Of a stretch of 64,000 bases of DNA, positions 51,006 through 59,188 are shown one piece after another (the first letter of the stretch is position 1; every line of letters begins with the position of its first letter). A program made the translations under genes and the position numbers. Under the pieces are notes generated by a model. The model was not told the origin of the DNA and made no database searches. It saw nothing but the letters and a program-made list of their open reading frames with translations. The stretch comes from CAWCTD01 sp963798455 (lineage in GTDB: Bacteria; Acidobacteriota; Terriglobia; Bryobacterales; Bryobacteraceae): positions 558,001 to 622,000 of the forward strand of contig CAWCTD010000003.1 in NCBI GenBank assembly GCA_963798455.1, given 5' to 3'.

Positions 51006-51872
51006 ATGAACCACCGAATGATTTGGAAGGCGGCAATCATCCTCGCATGTGCCGCCGGACTGCTCTTGGCGCAAGGGAAGAAAAAAGGTCAGGCCGCGGC
51101 TCAGGAGCCCGCCGCTCAGCCGGCCGAGCCGCAGGGCTCGCCGATCGCCAAACAGCCCCAAGTGAAATCGCAGAAGGAGGCCCAGGCGGTGATGGCCATC
51201 GTCAATGCCCAGGATCCGGACGCCAGAATCAAGGCCGCCAATGACCTTGTCAACAACTTCGCCGATTCCGAGTTCAAACCGCTGGCGCTCTACTTTGCCG
51301 CCGTCTCTTACCAGCAGAAGAACGACTACAACGACATGGTTATCTATGCGGAGCGCACCCTGCAGGCAGACCCGAATCACTACCAGGCCCTGCTGCTGCT
51401 GGCCCAAGCCATTGCCATGCGCACACGCGAGTTCGACCTGGACCGCGAAGAGAAGCTGAAAACCGCCGAAACCGATGCGGCCAAAGCGCTGGAGATCCTT
51501 AAGACCGCGCCTCGCCCGAATCCCACCATTTCGGATGCGCAGTGGGAAGAGGCCAAGAAAGACCTCGCCGCGCAGGCCCACGAGGCGTTCGCCATGGCAG
51601 CCGTGGCTCGCAACCAGAGCGACAAGGCCATCGAGGAGTTCAAGACCGCCATCGCCTCTTCCTCCACGCCCGATCCCACAACGATGGTGCGCCTGGCTGC
51701 CGTCTACAACAAGGCGGAGAAATACGACGACGCGATCGCCACCCTCGACAAGGTCCTGGCCGCTCCGGACCTGAACGCGACGGTCAAGCAGGTCGCCCAG
51801 AACGAGCGGAACCGGTCGGTCCAACTGAAGCAGAAGGGCGCTGCTCCGGCGCAGCCTGCGCCCGCCAAGTAG
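51006..51872 (+). CDS. Exported TPR-like protein
   Basis: The product is 288 residues with AAGGAG at 50994-50999. A signal peptide ends near 'LLLAQG', and an Ala/Gln/Pro-rich linker follows. Residues 60-275 consist of TPR-like helical pairs ('ALYFAAVSYQQKNDYNDMVIYAERTLQADPNHYQALLLLAQAIA' split; 'VRLAAVYNKAEKYDDAIATLDKVLAAPD' split). Partner unknown. rnc follows 29 bases downstream. Confidence 0.8.
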   Translation: MNHRMIWKAAIILACAAGLLLAQGKKKGQAAAQEPAAQPAEPQGSPIAKQPQVKSQKEAQAVMAIVNAQDPDARIKAANDLVNNFADSEFKPLALYFAAVSYQQKNDYNDMVIYAERTLQADPNHYQALLLLAQAIAMRTREFDLDREEKLKTAETDAAKALEILKTAPRPNPTISDAQWEEAKKDLAAQAHEAFAMAAVARNQSDKAIEEFKTAIASSSTPDPTTMVRLAAVYNKAEKYDDAIATLDKVLAAPDLNATVKQVAQNERNRSVQLKQKGAAPAQPAPAK

Positions 51873-51901
51873 CCAAAGAACCGGCTCCTACCTTACCCGA
51901 C

Positions 51902-52624
51902 ATGAGCGCGGAGTGGGAGGCACTGGAGAACGCCGCGGGTCATTCCTTTCGGGACCGGGGCCTCTTGCGCCGCGCTCTGACCCACAAGTCGTACGCTCAT
52001 GAGAAGTCTGCCTCGGACCAGCCGCTCATAGCCGACAACGAGCAACTGGAATTCCTGGGGGATTCCATCCTCGGCTTCCTCATCAGCGAATTGCTTCTCC
52101 AACGCTATCCGGCGCTGGCTGAGGGACGGCTCTCCCGGCTGACGGCGCACTTCGTAAGCGCCACGCATCTGCACGAAGTGGCGAAGAGCCTGAACGTCGG
52201 CAGCCACCTGCTGCTCGGGCGCGGCGAGGAACTCAGCGGAGGGCGCAACAAGAAAGGCCTGCTCGCGGATGCCCTGGAAGCATTGCTCGCCGCGATTTAC
52301 CTGGATGGCGGTCTGGAGCCCGCGCGGCGGTTCGTGGTCGAACATGTGGCCGGCGAACTGGCAAGGGAGCACGGAGCCGCTGAGCCGCCCCTGACCAACT
52401 TCAAGAGCGCGCTGCAGGAAGCCGCCCACGCGCACGGGTTGCCGCTGCCGCGCTACGTCATCGTGGGGGAAACCGGGCCCGAGCACGAAAAGACTTTCAT
52501 CATGGAGGTCCACCTCGGGCGGGGATGGTCCGCGCAGGCCGAAGCGCCGACCAAGAAAGCCGCCGGGCAGAAGGCCGCGCAGTTGCTGCTCGAGAAACTG
52601 GCGTCCTCTACCTCAGAAGCTTGA
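51902..52624 (+). CDS. rnc: Ribonuclease III
   Basis: The product is 240 residues. It cuts double-stranded RNA in rRNA and mRNA processing. The catalytic domain has the signature 'NEQLEFLGDSILGFLISELL' and 'GLLADALEALLAAIYLDGG', which hold the metal-binding Glu and Asp residues. The C-terminal dsRNA-binding domain is 'NFKSALQEAAHAHGLPLPRYVIVGETGPEHEKTF' (split) and 'AAGQKAAQLLLEKL'. It ends 17 bases inside the convergent MerR gene. Confidence 0.95.
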   Translation: MSAEWEALENAAGHSFRDRGLLRRALTHKSYAHEKSASDQPLIADNEQLEFLGDSILGFLISELLLQRYPALAEGRLSRLTAHFVSATHLHEVAKSLNVGSHLLLGRGEELSGGRNKKGLLADALEALLAAIYLDGGLEPARRFVVEHVAGELAREHGAAEPPLTNFKSALQEAAHAHGLPLPRYVIVGETGPEHEKTFIMEVHLGRGWSAQAEAPTKKAAGQKAAQLLLEKLASSTSEA

Positions 52625-53021
52625 GAATCTCCACCAGTTCCTTCCGGATCGCGTCGAGTCCCGCGGGGGCCGCTTGGAACAGGTCCTTCTGGCTCTCGCG
52701 GGCGGCCTCCTTTCGCCCCGATCGCTTTGGGCGGGACTTCAAAGATTTCCTCGCGCCCTCGATCGTGAACCGCTTCTCGTAAAGCAGGTGCTTGATCTGG
52801 AGGAACATCTCCACGTCCTTGCGGCGGTAGAGCCTGTGGCCCCTGCCCGATTTCTTAGGCGAAAGAGCGGGGAACTCGGTCTCCCAGAAGCGCAGGACAT
52901 AGGGCGGCACTCCTACGATACGGCTCACCTCCCCGACCCGGAAGAACATTTTCTCGGGTATCTGGGGCAAACCGTCTTCCAGAAGATTTTCGGGCATCTC
53001 GACCAGAGGAACTATCGTCAT
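52608..53021 (-). CDS. MerR-family transcriptional regulator
   Basis: The product is 137 residues from the ATG at 53021. The N-terminal winged helix-turn-helix is 'FFRVGEVSRIVGVPPYVLRFWETEFPALSPKKSGRGHRLYRRKDVEMFLQIKHLL' (split), typical of MerR proteins with a DxxE-type helix following. No Cys-rich metal-binding loop is visible, so it is not a metal sensor. The usual C-terminal coiled coil is short and basic. Targets unknown. Confidence 0.88.
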   Translation of the reverse strand: MTIVPLVEMPENLLEDGLPQIPEKMFFRVGEVSRIVGVPPYVLRFWETEFPALSPKKSGRGHRLYRRKDVEMFLQIKHLLYEKRFTIEGARKSLKSRPKRSGRKEAARESQKDLFQAAPAGLDAIRKELVEILKLLR

Positions 53022-53166
53022 CCTACGGGAACCCGTCGCCCGCGTCAACCGGGCCCTGTGTGACAATTGCTCCTTCAGGGCGGGATTCTCGCGCTGCCGG
53101 GCCGGCGCTTCCGCCTCCCGACATGACTATGGGTGAGCCGAACACGGACCGCCCGGCGGCGCTAGG

Positions 53167-53230
53167 AGCCCGTGGTGGAAGTGAGTTGAAATTCCCGAAA
53201 TTGCCCGTCCCGCCACTTTCACCACGGGCT
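53167..53230 (+). repeat. REP-like palindrome between MerR gene and greA
   Basis: AGCCCGTGGTGGAAGTG (53167-53183) is the reverse complement of CACTTTCACCACGGGCT (53214-53230) except one position, where plus-strand RNA would have a G-U pair. GCTAGG flanks both sides as a short direct repeat. The 30-base loop contains no gene. It resembles dispersed palindromic repeats of acidobacterial genomes, from memory. Confidence 0.7.
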
Positions 53231-53308
53231 GCTAGGCTACTAAACTACTAAACGCCTTCGGCGGGTGCCGATGCTCTATAATGTCTGTCTGGGAGTGCTT
53301 CCCGCCTC

Positions 53309-53779
53309 ATGGCAGACATCAAGAAGAAGCTCCAGGACGAGATTGCCGTGCTGGAACACGAGCTTCGGATCGAGTTGCCCAAGGAGATCATGAAGGCGCG
53401 GGCTCACGGGGATCTTAGCGAGAACGCCGAGTATCACGCGGCCAAGGACCGCCAGGGTTACGTGAACGCGCGGCTCGGACAACTCAAGATCCGGCTGGCG
53501 GAGATGTCCATGATCGACCTTTCCAGGCTGCCGCTGGACAAGGTCGGCCTGGGCTCCACGGTGGTTGTCCTGGACTTGCAGAAGGACGAGCAGATAACGT
53601 ATAAGCTCGTTACCAGCGAGGAAACCGACGCCGCGGCTGGACGCATTTCGACCGGTTCCCCGATCGGTCGCAGCTTGCTCGGCAAGTCCTTGGGAGACGT
53701 GGTGAAGATCAACATCCCCGGAGGGGTGAGGGAAATGGAGATCGTGAAGCTGTCCACGATCCACGATGCGGCCGAGTGA
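53309..53779 (+). CDS. greA: Transcription elongation factor GreA
   Basis: The product is 156 residues. It rescues backtracked RNA polymerase by stimulating transcript cleavage. The N-terminal coiled coil holds the acidic tip in 'HGDLSENAEYHAAKDRQ', with the Asp and Glu needed for activity. The C-terminal domain is 'SPIGRSLLGKSLGDVVKINIPGGVREMEIV' (split). An alternative start near 53276 has no support. Confidence 0.95.
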   Translation: MADIKKKLQDEIAVLEHELRIELPKEIMKARAHGDLSENAEYHAAKDRQGYVNARLGQLKIRLAEMSMIDLSRLPLDKVGLGSTVVVLDLQKDEQITYKLVTSEETDAAAGRISTGSPIGRSLLGKSLGDVVKINIPGGVREMEIVKLSTIHDAAE

Positions 53780-53803
53780 CCACCAGGTGACAGGAGATCG
53801 GCG

Positions 53804-54448
53804 ATGACATTCACGCGGGGCATCGGGACTGCCTGCGATAAGGTGATCCTGCTTATCGTGCGTGCGCTGGCCCTCTCGCGCATTCATCCCAACGTCCTGA
53901 CCTTCCTGGGTCTTGTGGTGAACGCGGTGGCGGCCGCGCTGCTGGCTTCCGGACGGTTCCTCGCCGCCGGCCTGGTCATCATGTTGGCCGGCCTTTTTGA
54001 CATGGTGGATGGCCGGGTGGCCCGTGAGACCAACAGGGTCACGCGCTTTGGCGGTTTCTTCGACTCGGTTCTGGACCGTTACTCCGACCTGGTCTTGCTT
54101 ATGGGCCTGTTGGTGTACTACGCCTCCATCAACCGCTTCTTCTACGTGGTGCTGACTGCCGTAGTCATGACCGGCTCGGTGATGGTGAGTTACACCAGGG
54201 CCCGGGCGGAATGTGCGATTCCGCGCTGCAAGGTTGGTTTCATGGAGCGGCCAGAGCGGGTAGTGCTGCTCATCATCGGGGCTCTGTGCGGACGCATGGC
54301 CCAGGTGCTCTGGGTCATTGCCGTGCTCTCCAATCTCACGGTGATCCACCGCATGATTTATACCTGGCGGGAAACCCGGGGGATGGAAGAGGCACAACCA
54401 GAGATCCCACCCCTCCGCGAAACCGCGGCCAGCAGGCGCGGCGAGTAG
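53804..54448 (+). CDS. CDP-alcohol phosphatidyltransferase family protein
   Basis: The product is 214 residues with about 6 membrane helices. The CDP-OH signature is complete: 'DMVDGRVARETNRVTRFGGFFDSVLDRYSD' (split) contains DGxxAR...G...D...D. It transfers a phosphatidyl group from CDP-diacylglycerol to an alcohol. The alcohol (inositol-phosphate, glycerol-phosphate or other) is not readable. It starts 24 bases after greA. The C-terminus is Glu/Pro-rich. Confidence 0.9.
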   Translation: MTFTRGIGTACDKVILLIVRALALSRIHPNVLTFLGLVVNAVAAALLASGRFLAAGLVIMLAGLFDMVDGRVARETNRVTRFGGFFDSVLDRYSDLVLLMGLLVYYASINRFFYVVLTAVVMTGSVMVSYTRARAECAIPRCKVGFMERPERVVLLIIGALCGRMAQVLWVIAVLSNLTVIHRMIYTWRETRGMEEAQPEIPPLRETAASRRGE

Positions 54449-54467
54449 TTTCGTTCTGTTGGCCGGC

Positions 54468-54884
54468 TCAGAGCCCGGCCCCGGACGTCGTGATGGTCAG
54501 CCTGCCGTGCTTGACGCCTTTGGTGGCGATAAGGGAATCGGCCAGCTTCGTCACCAGGGACGCCTTCCCGCGTACCACCAGCACTTCCAGGCAGTGGTCA
54601 TGGTCCAGATGCACGTGCAGGGTCGATAGCACGTGGTGATGGAACTCGTGCTGCATGTCCGTCAGCCGGTCGCTGAGCTGGCGGACGTGGTGGTCGTAGA
54701 CCAAAGTCACCGTTCCCACAACGGGACTGTCGGGCGTCTCCCAGGCCGTCTGCACCAGGTCGTCCCGGATCAGGTCGCGAAAAGCCTCCGAGCGGTTGGT
54801 GTAGCCCCGCTTGGCAATCAGGGAGTCAAAACGCTTCAGCAGGTCGGAATCGATCGCCACGCCGATGCGGCTTAATCTGCTCAT
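54468..54884 (-). CDS. nikR: Nickel-responsive transcriptional regulator NikR
   Basis: The product is 138 residues. The ribbon-helix-helix domain is 'SRIGVAIDSDLLKRFDSLIAKRGYTNRSEAFRDLIRDDL' (split). The ACT-like metal-binding domain has 'VYDHHVRQLSDRLTDMQHEFHHHV' and 'HVHLDHDHCLEVLVVRG', providing the His and Cys ligands of the square-planar nickel site. It should repress nickel uptake when nickel is abundant. It is transcribed away from the ECF transporter operon, with 84 bases between. Confidence 0.95.
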   Translation of the reverse strand: MSRLSRIGVAIDSDLLKRFDSLIAKRGYTNRSEAFRDLIRDDLVQTAWETPDSPVVGTVTLVYDHHVRQLSDRLTDMQHEFHHHVLSTLHVHLDHDHCLEVLVVRGKASLVTKLADSLIATKGVKHGRLTITTSGAGL

Positions 54885-54940
54885 TGCCTACACAGCTTAC
54901 AGGAGCGGGGGCGCCCCGGCAAGCCGGTGGCACGGACCTA

Positions 54941-54968
54941 GAATTCGTGCTACTGTGGTAGCGAATTC
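54941..54968 (+). promoter_or_regulatory. Candidate NikR operator abutting the cbiM start codon
   Basis: GAATTCGTGCTAC (54941-54953), TGTG, then GTAGCGAATTC (54958-54968) form an imperfect palindrome ending exactly before the ATG at 54969. It lies between divergent nikR and cbiM. Binding there would block the ribosome-binding site and promoter region. The assignment to NikR is inference from position. Confidence 0.55.
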
Positions 54969-55880
54969 ATGCACATCCCCGACGGTTTCTTGTCTCCGGG
55001 AGTCTGCCTCGCAACGGGAGCCGCTGCCGCCGCCGCTGTCGTCCTGGCGGCCCGCCGCGCGCAGGCGGAAACAGAAGAGAGCCGGGCGCCGCTGCTGGGG
55101 GTGATGGGCGCCTTCGTTTTTGCCGCGCAGATGATCAACTTTCCCGTGGGCGTAGGGACCACCGGACACCTGCTGGGGGGCGCCTTGCTGGCATTCACGC
55201 TGGGGCCGGCATCCGCTGTCGTCGTCATGACGGCGATCCTGTCCATTCAGGCCCTCGTGTTCCAGGATGGAGGCGTCCTCGCCTTGGGCGCCAACGTCTT
55301 CAACATGGCCGTGGTGGGAGTTCTGGCGGGCTATTCTCCCTATTCCCTGCTCGCTCACGCTGGCAGACGCCGGACCGCGGTGTTCGCCGGCGCGGCGTTA
55401 TCGGTGATCGCGAGCGCCTTGCTGGCGCTCGGGGAACTGCGCCTTTCCGGGGTTCCGATTCCTCCAGCGATTCTGGGCGTGTCCCTGGGGCTGTTCCTGG
55501 TGAATGCGCTAGTGGAAGGGGCCGTCACGCTCGGCGTGGTCCAGGCTCTGGAAGCGCTGCATCCCGGCTGGGTTGACAAGTCGCAAGGGACGATTCGCCG
55601 TCCCGTGCTGGCGGCCCTTGGCCTGGTGGCCGTGCTGCTCGCGACCGGTGGCGTGTGGATCGCCTCCTCCGCTCCGGACGGCATCCAGAGACTGGCCGGC
55701 AATCTGGCCATCTCGTCCCGCGCGCGGGCTTTGATCCCTGCTCCGTTGCGCGACTATGAGGCCGGTTTCCTGTCAAATCCGTGGCTGAGCAGGACCACCG
55801 CGGGCCTGGCCGGGCTCGTGCTCGCATTCGGGACTGCCGCCTGGATCGGGCACACCCGGCGCCGAAGGAAAGGGATCTGA
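54969..55880 (+). CDS. ECF transporter S component CbiM/NikM with fused PDGLE (N) domain
   Basis: The product is 303 residues. The ATG at 54969 is fixed by the obligatory 'MHIPDGFLSPG' N-terminus, whose first residues bind the metal. Six or seven helices carry 'FVFAAQMINFPVGVGTTGHLLGG' and 'QALVFQDGGVLALGANVFNMAVVG' (split). The last 100 residues contain a further helix pair and 'SSAPDGIQRLAG', matching the CbiN/PDGLE partner domain, here fused. With nikR next door, nickel is the likely substrate. Confidence 0.92.
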   Translation: MHIPDGFLSPGVCLATGAAAAAAVVLAARRAQAETEESRAPLLGVMGAFVFAAQMINFPVGVGTTGHLLGGALLAFTLGPASAVVVMTAILSIQALVFQDGGVLALGANVFNMAVVGVLAGYSPYSLLAHAGRRRTAVFAGAALSVIASALLALGELRLSGVPIPPAILGVSLGLFLVNALVEGAVTLGVVQALEALHPGWVDKSQGTIRRPVLAALGLVAVLLATGGVWIASSAPDGIQRLAGNLAISSRARALIPAPLRDYEAGFLSNPWLSRTTAGLAGLVLAFGTAAWIGHTRRRRKGI

Positions 55881-56609
55881 TTGCATCACGTCGTACTGGA
55901 ACGCTGGAGCCGCGGAACGAGCCCGCTTCACCGGCGCGATCCTCGCGCGAAAATCGTGGCCCTCGTTGCCTTCCTCCTGGCCGTGGCGACCACCCCGAAC
56001 CGGTGCTTCCCGTACATGCTGGCCTATGCGGCCGTGCCCTTGTGCGGGATTGCGGTTGGGCGGCTTCCGCTGGCGGGTGCGTTCGCCAGGGCGGCGGTCG
56101 TGCTGCCGTTCTGCGGGGTTTTGTCGCTGGTGAGCATCGTCGCCGGCGACCTTCAGCGCGCGGCCGCGCTGACCGAGAAGAGCTACGTGTCGGCCCTGGC
56201 CGTTCTAGCGGTTGCCGGAACCACGCCCGTGCCCCGGTTGCTGAGCGGTCTGGAATCCTTGGGCATACCCCGCTTCCTGCTGTTGGTGGCCCAATTTCTG
56301 TACCGTTACCTGTTCGTCGTCTCCGAGCAGGCCCAGCACATGCTCCTGGCCGCTCGATCCCGTGGCTCGGCCGGCGGCGCCCGTTTCCGCCGGTGGCGCC
56401 TGCGGGCGGCAGCGGGCGCACTTGCGGTTCTATTTGCCAGATCTTATCGCCGTGCGGAAGGGACTTATAGGGCCATGCTCTCCCGTTCGTTTCATGGCCG
56501 CCTGCACTTACTGACCCCCCCCAAGCTCGCCTGGGGTGACGTACTGTTTATGGTTCTGGGAGTCTTAGCACCCTTGGGACTAAGGGCTGTCTTGGTACTA
56601 GCCATATGA
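55881..56609 (+). CDS. ECF transporter T component CbiQ/NikQ
   Basis: The product is 242 residues from the TTG at 55881, directly after the cbiM stop. There are about 5 membrane helices. Cytoplasmic coupling motifs are visible: 'HRRDPRAKIVALVAFLLA' at the N-terminus, 'QFLYRYLFVVSEQAQHMLLAARSRGS' (split) and 'YRRAEGTYRAMLSRSFHG', the last giving the Ala-Arg-Gly-like contact helices to the ATPase. It overlaps the next gene by 4 bases. Confidence 0.92.
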   Translation: MHHVVLERWSRGTSPLHRRDPRAKIVALVAFLLAVATTPNRCFPYMLAYAAVPLCGIAVGRLPLAGAFARAAVVLPFCGVLSLVSIVAGDLQRAAALTEKSYVSALAVLAVAGTTPVPRLLSGLESLGIPRFLLLVAQFLYRYLFVVSEQAQHMLLAARSRGSAGGARFRRWRLRAAAGALAVLFARSYRRAEGTYRAMLSRSFHGRLHLLTPPKLAWGDVLFMVLGVLAPLGLRAVLVLAI

Positions 56610-57322
56610 CGCGGGCTTTGATTGAGGTGCGCGGTCTGCGTTACAGGTACGAAGACGGGACCGTGGCGCTGGACGGCGTGGACTTCACGATGCCCCCGGG
56701 CGAAACCGTTGCCGTTTTGGGCCCCAATGGCTCCGGCAAGACGACGTTCGTTCTGCACCTGAACGGCCTGCTGGAAGGCGAGGGCTCGGTTACCATCTGC
56801 GGAATGCCGGTCGAGAAGAAGAACTTGCCGGAAATCCGCCGAAAAGTCGGTCTGGTCTTCCAGGACCCGGACGAACAACTGTTCATGCCGACCGTGCTCG
56901 AAGATGTTGCCTTCGGGCCTCTGAACCTGGGGAAGGCGCCGGAGCAAGCCGCGGAGGTGGCCAAGCATTGCCTCGGGCTGGTGGGGATGGCCTCGGCGCT
57001 CACCAAGGCGCCCTATCACTTGAGCGAGGGCGAAAAGCGCCGCGTGGCCATCGCCGGCGTCCTGGCCATGCAACCCGAGATACTGGTTCTGGACGAGCCC
57101 ACTACTTTCCTGGACCCGCCGGGGCAGAAGGAACTGCTATCGCTGCTGCGAGGCCTGCCTCAAGCGAAGATGATCGTGACACACAACACCACCTTCGCCG
57201 AAGCGCTCGCCACGCGAGCCGTCTTCTTTGAAAGGGGAAAGATCGTCGGGGACGGCAGGCCGGCTGAGATTCTGCGTCGCTTCGCCTGGTCGCCCGTAGT
57301 ACTATCTCGCCCTGGGGTCTAG
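56606..57322 (+). CDS. ECF transporter ATPase CbiO/NikO
   Basis: The product is 238 residues. Walker A 'GPNGSGKTT' (about 39-47), Q-loop in 'GLVFQDPDEQLFMPTV', signature 'LSEGEKRRVAIAGVLAM', Walker B 'ILVLDEPTTFLD' and the switch His in 'VTHNTTF' are all present. It powers metal uptake through the neighbouring membrane proteins. It overlaps cbiQ (ATGA), so the operon is translationally coupled. Confidence 0.94.
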   Translation: MTRALIEVRGLRYRYEDGTVALDGVDFTMPPGETVAVLGPNGSGKTTFVLHLNGLLEGEGSVTICGMPVEKKNLPEIRRKVGLVFQDPDEQLFMPTVLEDVAFGPLNLGKAPEQAAEVAKHCLGLVGMASALTKAPYHLSEGEKRRVAIAGVLAMQPEILVLDEPTTFLDPPGQKELLSLLRGLPQAKMIVTHNTTFAEALATRAVFFERGKIVGDGRPAEILRRFAWSPVVLSRPGV

Positions 57323-57353
57323 GAGTATGCGGACAACTCCCCGCAAAAAGTGC

Positions 57354-57629
57354 TCAGCCTTCCTTCGCTTGGGCAGCCTGCTTCTTCCGGTACTCAGCCC
57401 AGCGCCGTTTCTGCGCCATCGCGATCCTCTTCCTCGCTTCCGGACTGAGTAACCGCTTTCTTGCCGGTTTCGCAGAAACAGCGGCTGCGCCGAACTTCGC
57501 CCGTCCGCCGCCCAGCATGGCCCGGACTTGGTTGATCTGTTCTTCAATTCTCTTCCGCTGTAGCTCGAGACCCTCGAGCGCCGCGTTCAGGAACGATGCA
57601 TCTTGTAGTGATTTAGCCGGTCTTGGCAT
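57354..57629 (-). CDS. Small basic protein with SPEARKRIAxAQKRRWxxYRK tail
   Basis: The product is 91 residues and very basic. The N-terminal 40 residues form a predicted helix ('LNAALEGLELQRKRIEEQIN'), and the C-terminal motif 'LSPEARKRIAMAQKRRWAEYRKK' recurs, from memory, in small DNA-associated-looking proteins of Acidobacteria and Planctomycetes. It may bind nucleic acid; that is inference. It is convergent with the ECF operon. Confidence 0.7.
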   Translation of the reverse strand: MPRPAKSLQDASFLNAALEGLELQRKRIEEQINQVRAMLGGGRAKFGAAAVSAKPARKRLLSPEARKRIAMAQKRRWAEYRKKQAAQAKEG

Positions 57630-57672
57630 TTCGTCTCCCCAGACTACGATACCACCATCCCGATCGGTTGTG

Positions 57673-58122
57673 TCAAGTTATCCTCTCTGAATCCACGATG
57701 ATAGTTACCGGACCGTCGTTGACCAGGTGAACCGACATGAGCGCCTGGAACGTGCCGGTCTGGACCGGAACGCCCCGCCTGCGAGCCGCTTCTATGAAGT
57801 AGTCGTACAGGGCCCGGGCCTGTTGAGGATCGGCGGCGTTGTCGAACCCCGGCCGGCGGCCCTTTCGCACGTCACCGTACAAAGTAAACTGGGACACTAT
57901 CAGCAAGCTGCCCCCCGCCTCCCCTACATCAAGGTTCATCTTTCCCGCTTCGTCCGGGAAGATGCGAAGGCCAGTCAGTTTGTCGGCCAGGTAGTCCGCG
58001 TCACGGCGCGTGTCTGTCTTTCCTACCCCCACGAGCACGAGCAAACCATGGCCGATCTCGCCCACCACGCGGCCCTCCACCTCCACCTTGGCCTGTCGCA
58101 CCCGCTGAACCACTGCCCGCAT
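57673..58122 (-). CDS. dtd: D-aminoacyl-tRNA deacylase
   Basis: The product is 149 residues. It removes D-amino acids (and Gly) from mischarged tRNA. Motifs: 'MRAVVQRVRQAKVEVEG', 'LLIVSQFTLYGDVRKGRRPGF' with the SQFTL signature, and 'VHLVNDGPVTIIVDS' with the NxGP(V/F)T cross-subunit motif. Length is typical. It is divergent from the GHMP kinase gene with 35 bases between starts. Confidence 0.95.
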   Translation of the reverse strand: MRAVVQRVRQAKVEVEGRVVGEIGHGLLVLVGVGKTDTRRDADYLADKLTGLRIFPDEAGKMNLDVGEAGGSLLIVSQFTLYGDVRKGRRPGFDNAADPQQARALYDYFIEAARRRGVPVQTGTFQALMSVHLVNDGPVTIIVDSERIT

Positions 58123-58157
58123 ACCCGCCCAGTATGGCAGAATATGGGCGGCTCCTT

Positions 58158-59153
58158 ATGATCGAGACCTACGCATACGCGAGAGCCGGCCTGCTCGGGA
58201 ACCCGAGCGACGGTTACTACGGCAAGACGATTGCTCTGTTGGTCAGGAACTTTCGCGCGCGGGTGCTTCTCTACCCGAGCGCCCGCCTGGAGATCAAACC
58301 TTCCAAAGCCGACATGCCCATCTTCGAGAATCTCGAAGATTTGTACAGCACGACACGCTGGCGCGGCTACTACGGAGGCATCCGCATTATCCAGGCTCTG
58401 ATCGTGCGTTTTGTCGATTACTGCAGACAGGAAGGGATCGCGCTCGATGACCGTAACTTCACCTTGGAATACGAGTCCAACATCCCTTTGCGCCTCGGGA
58501 TGGGCGGTTCCAGCGCGATCGTTACCGCGGCGCTCCGCGCGCTCTCCCAATACTTTGGCGTCCAGATCCCACTTCCGATCCAGGCCAATCTGGCGCTGGA
58601 GACCGAGACGAAGGAACTGGGGGTGCCCGCGGGTCCCCAGGACCGGGTGATCCAAACTTATGAGGGCCTCGTTTACATGGACTTCGACCGCGAGCTTATG
58701 GAAAAGCAGGGGTATGGGCGCTATGAGAGGCTCGATCCGGCGCTGCTGCCCCGCCTGTACGTGGCCTATCGCACCAGCCTCAGTGAGGGGACCGAGGTCT
58801 TTCACCGCAATGTTCGGGAGCGCTGGGGGGCCGGGGACCCGCAGGTGGTCGAGGCGATGAGGACCTGGGCGGGGTACGCGGAGCGGGGCCGCGATGCCCT
58901 GCTGCGGCGGGACTACGCGGTCCTAAATGACCTGATCGACGCCAACTTCGACCTCCGCGCCACCATCTACGACATCAGCGCGGGCAACCTGGGAATGATC
59001 ACGGCCGCTCGGCAGGTGGGCGCCACCGCCAACTTTGCCGGCTCCGGCGGGGCTATCGTGGGCGCTTATGAGGACGACCGCATGTACGATGCCCTCGTCT
59101 CGGCCATGAGGCCGCTGGGCGTGGCCGTGATCAGGCCGAGGATCACTCCCTAG
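58158..59153 (+). CDS. GHMP-family kinase
   Basis: The product is 331 residues from the ATG at 58158. The N-terminal motif 'ARAGLLGNPSDGYYGKTIAL' and the phosphate-binding loop 'PLRLGMGGSSAIVTAALRAL' are clear, and the C-terminal 'ANFAGSGGAIVG' is the third GHMP motif. It resembles the glucuronokinase/sugar kinase-like branch. The substrate (a sugar or sugar acid) is not readable. purM follows 35 bases downstream. Confidence 0.88.
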   Translation: MIETYAYARAGLLGNPSDGYYGKTIALLVRNFRARVLLYPSARLEIKPSKADMPIFENLEDLYSTTRWRGYYGGIRIIQALIVRFVDYCRQEGIALDDRNFTLEYESNIPLRLGMGGSSAIVTAALRALSQYFGVQIPLPIQANLALETETKELGVPAGPQDRVIQTYEGLVYMDFDRELMEKQGYGRYERLDPALLPRLYVAYRTSLSEGTEVFHRNVRERWGAGDPQVVEAMRTWAGYAERGRDALLRRDYAVLNDLIDANFDLRATIYDISAGNLGMITAARQVGATANFAGSGGAIVGAYEDDRMYDALVSAMRPLGVAVIRPRITP

Positions 59154-59188
59154 GGCCAGGCCGATATACTGAAGATTCCGACGCGACC

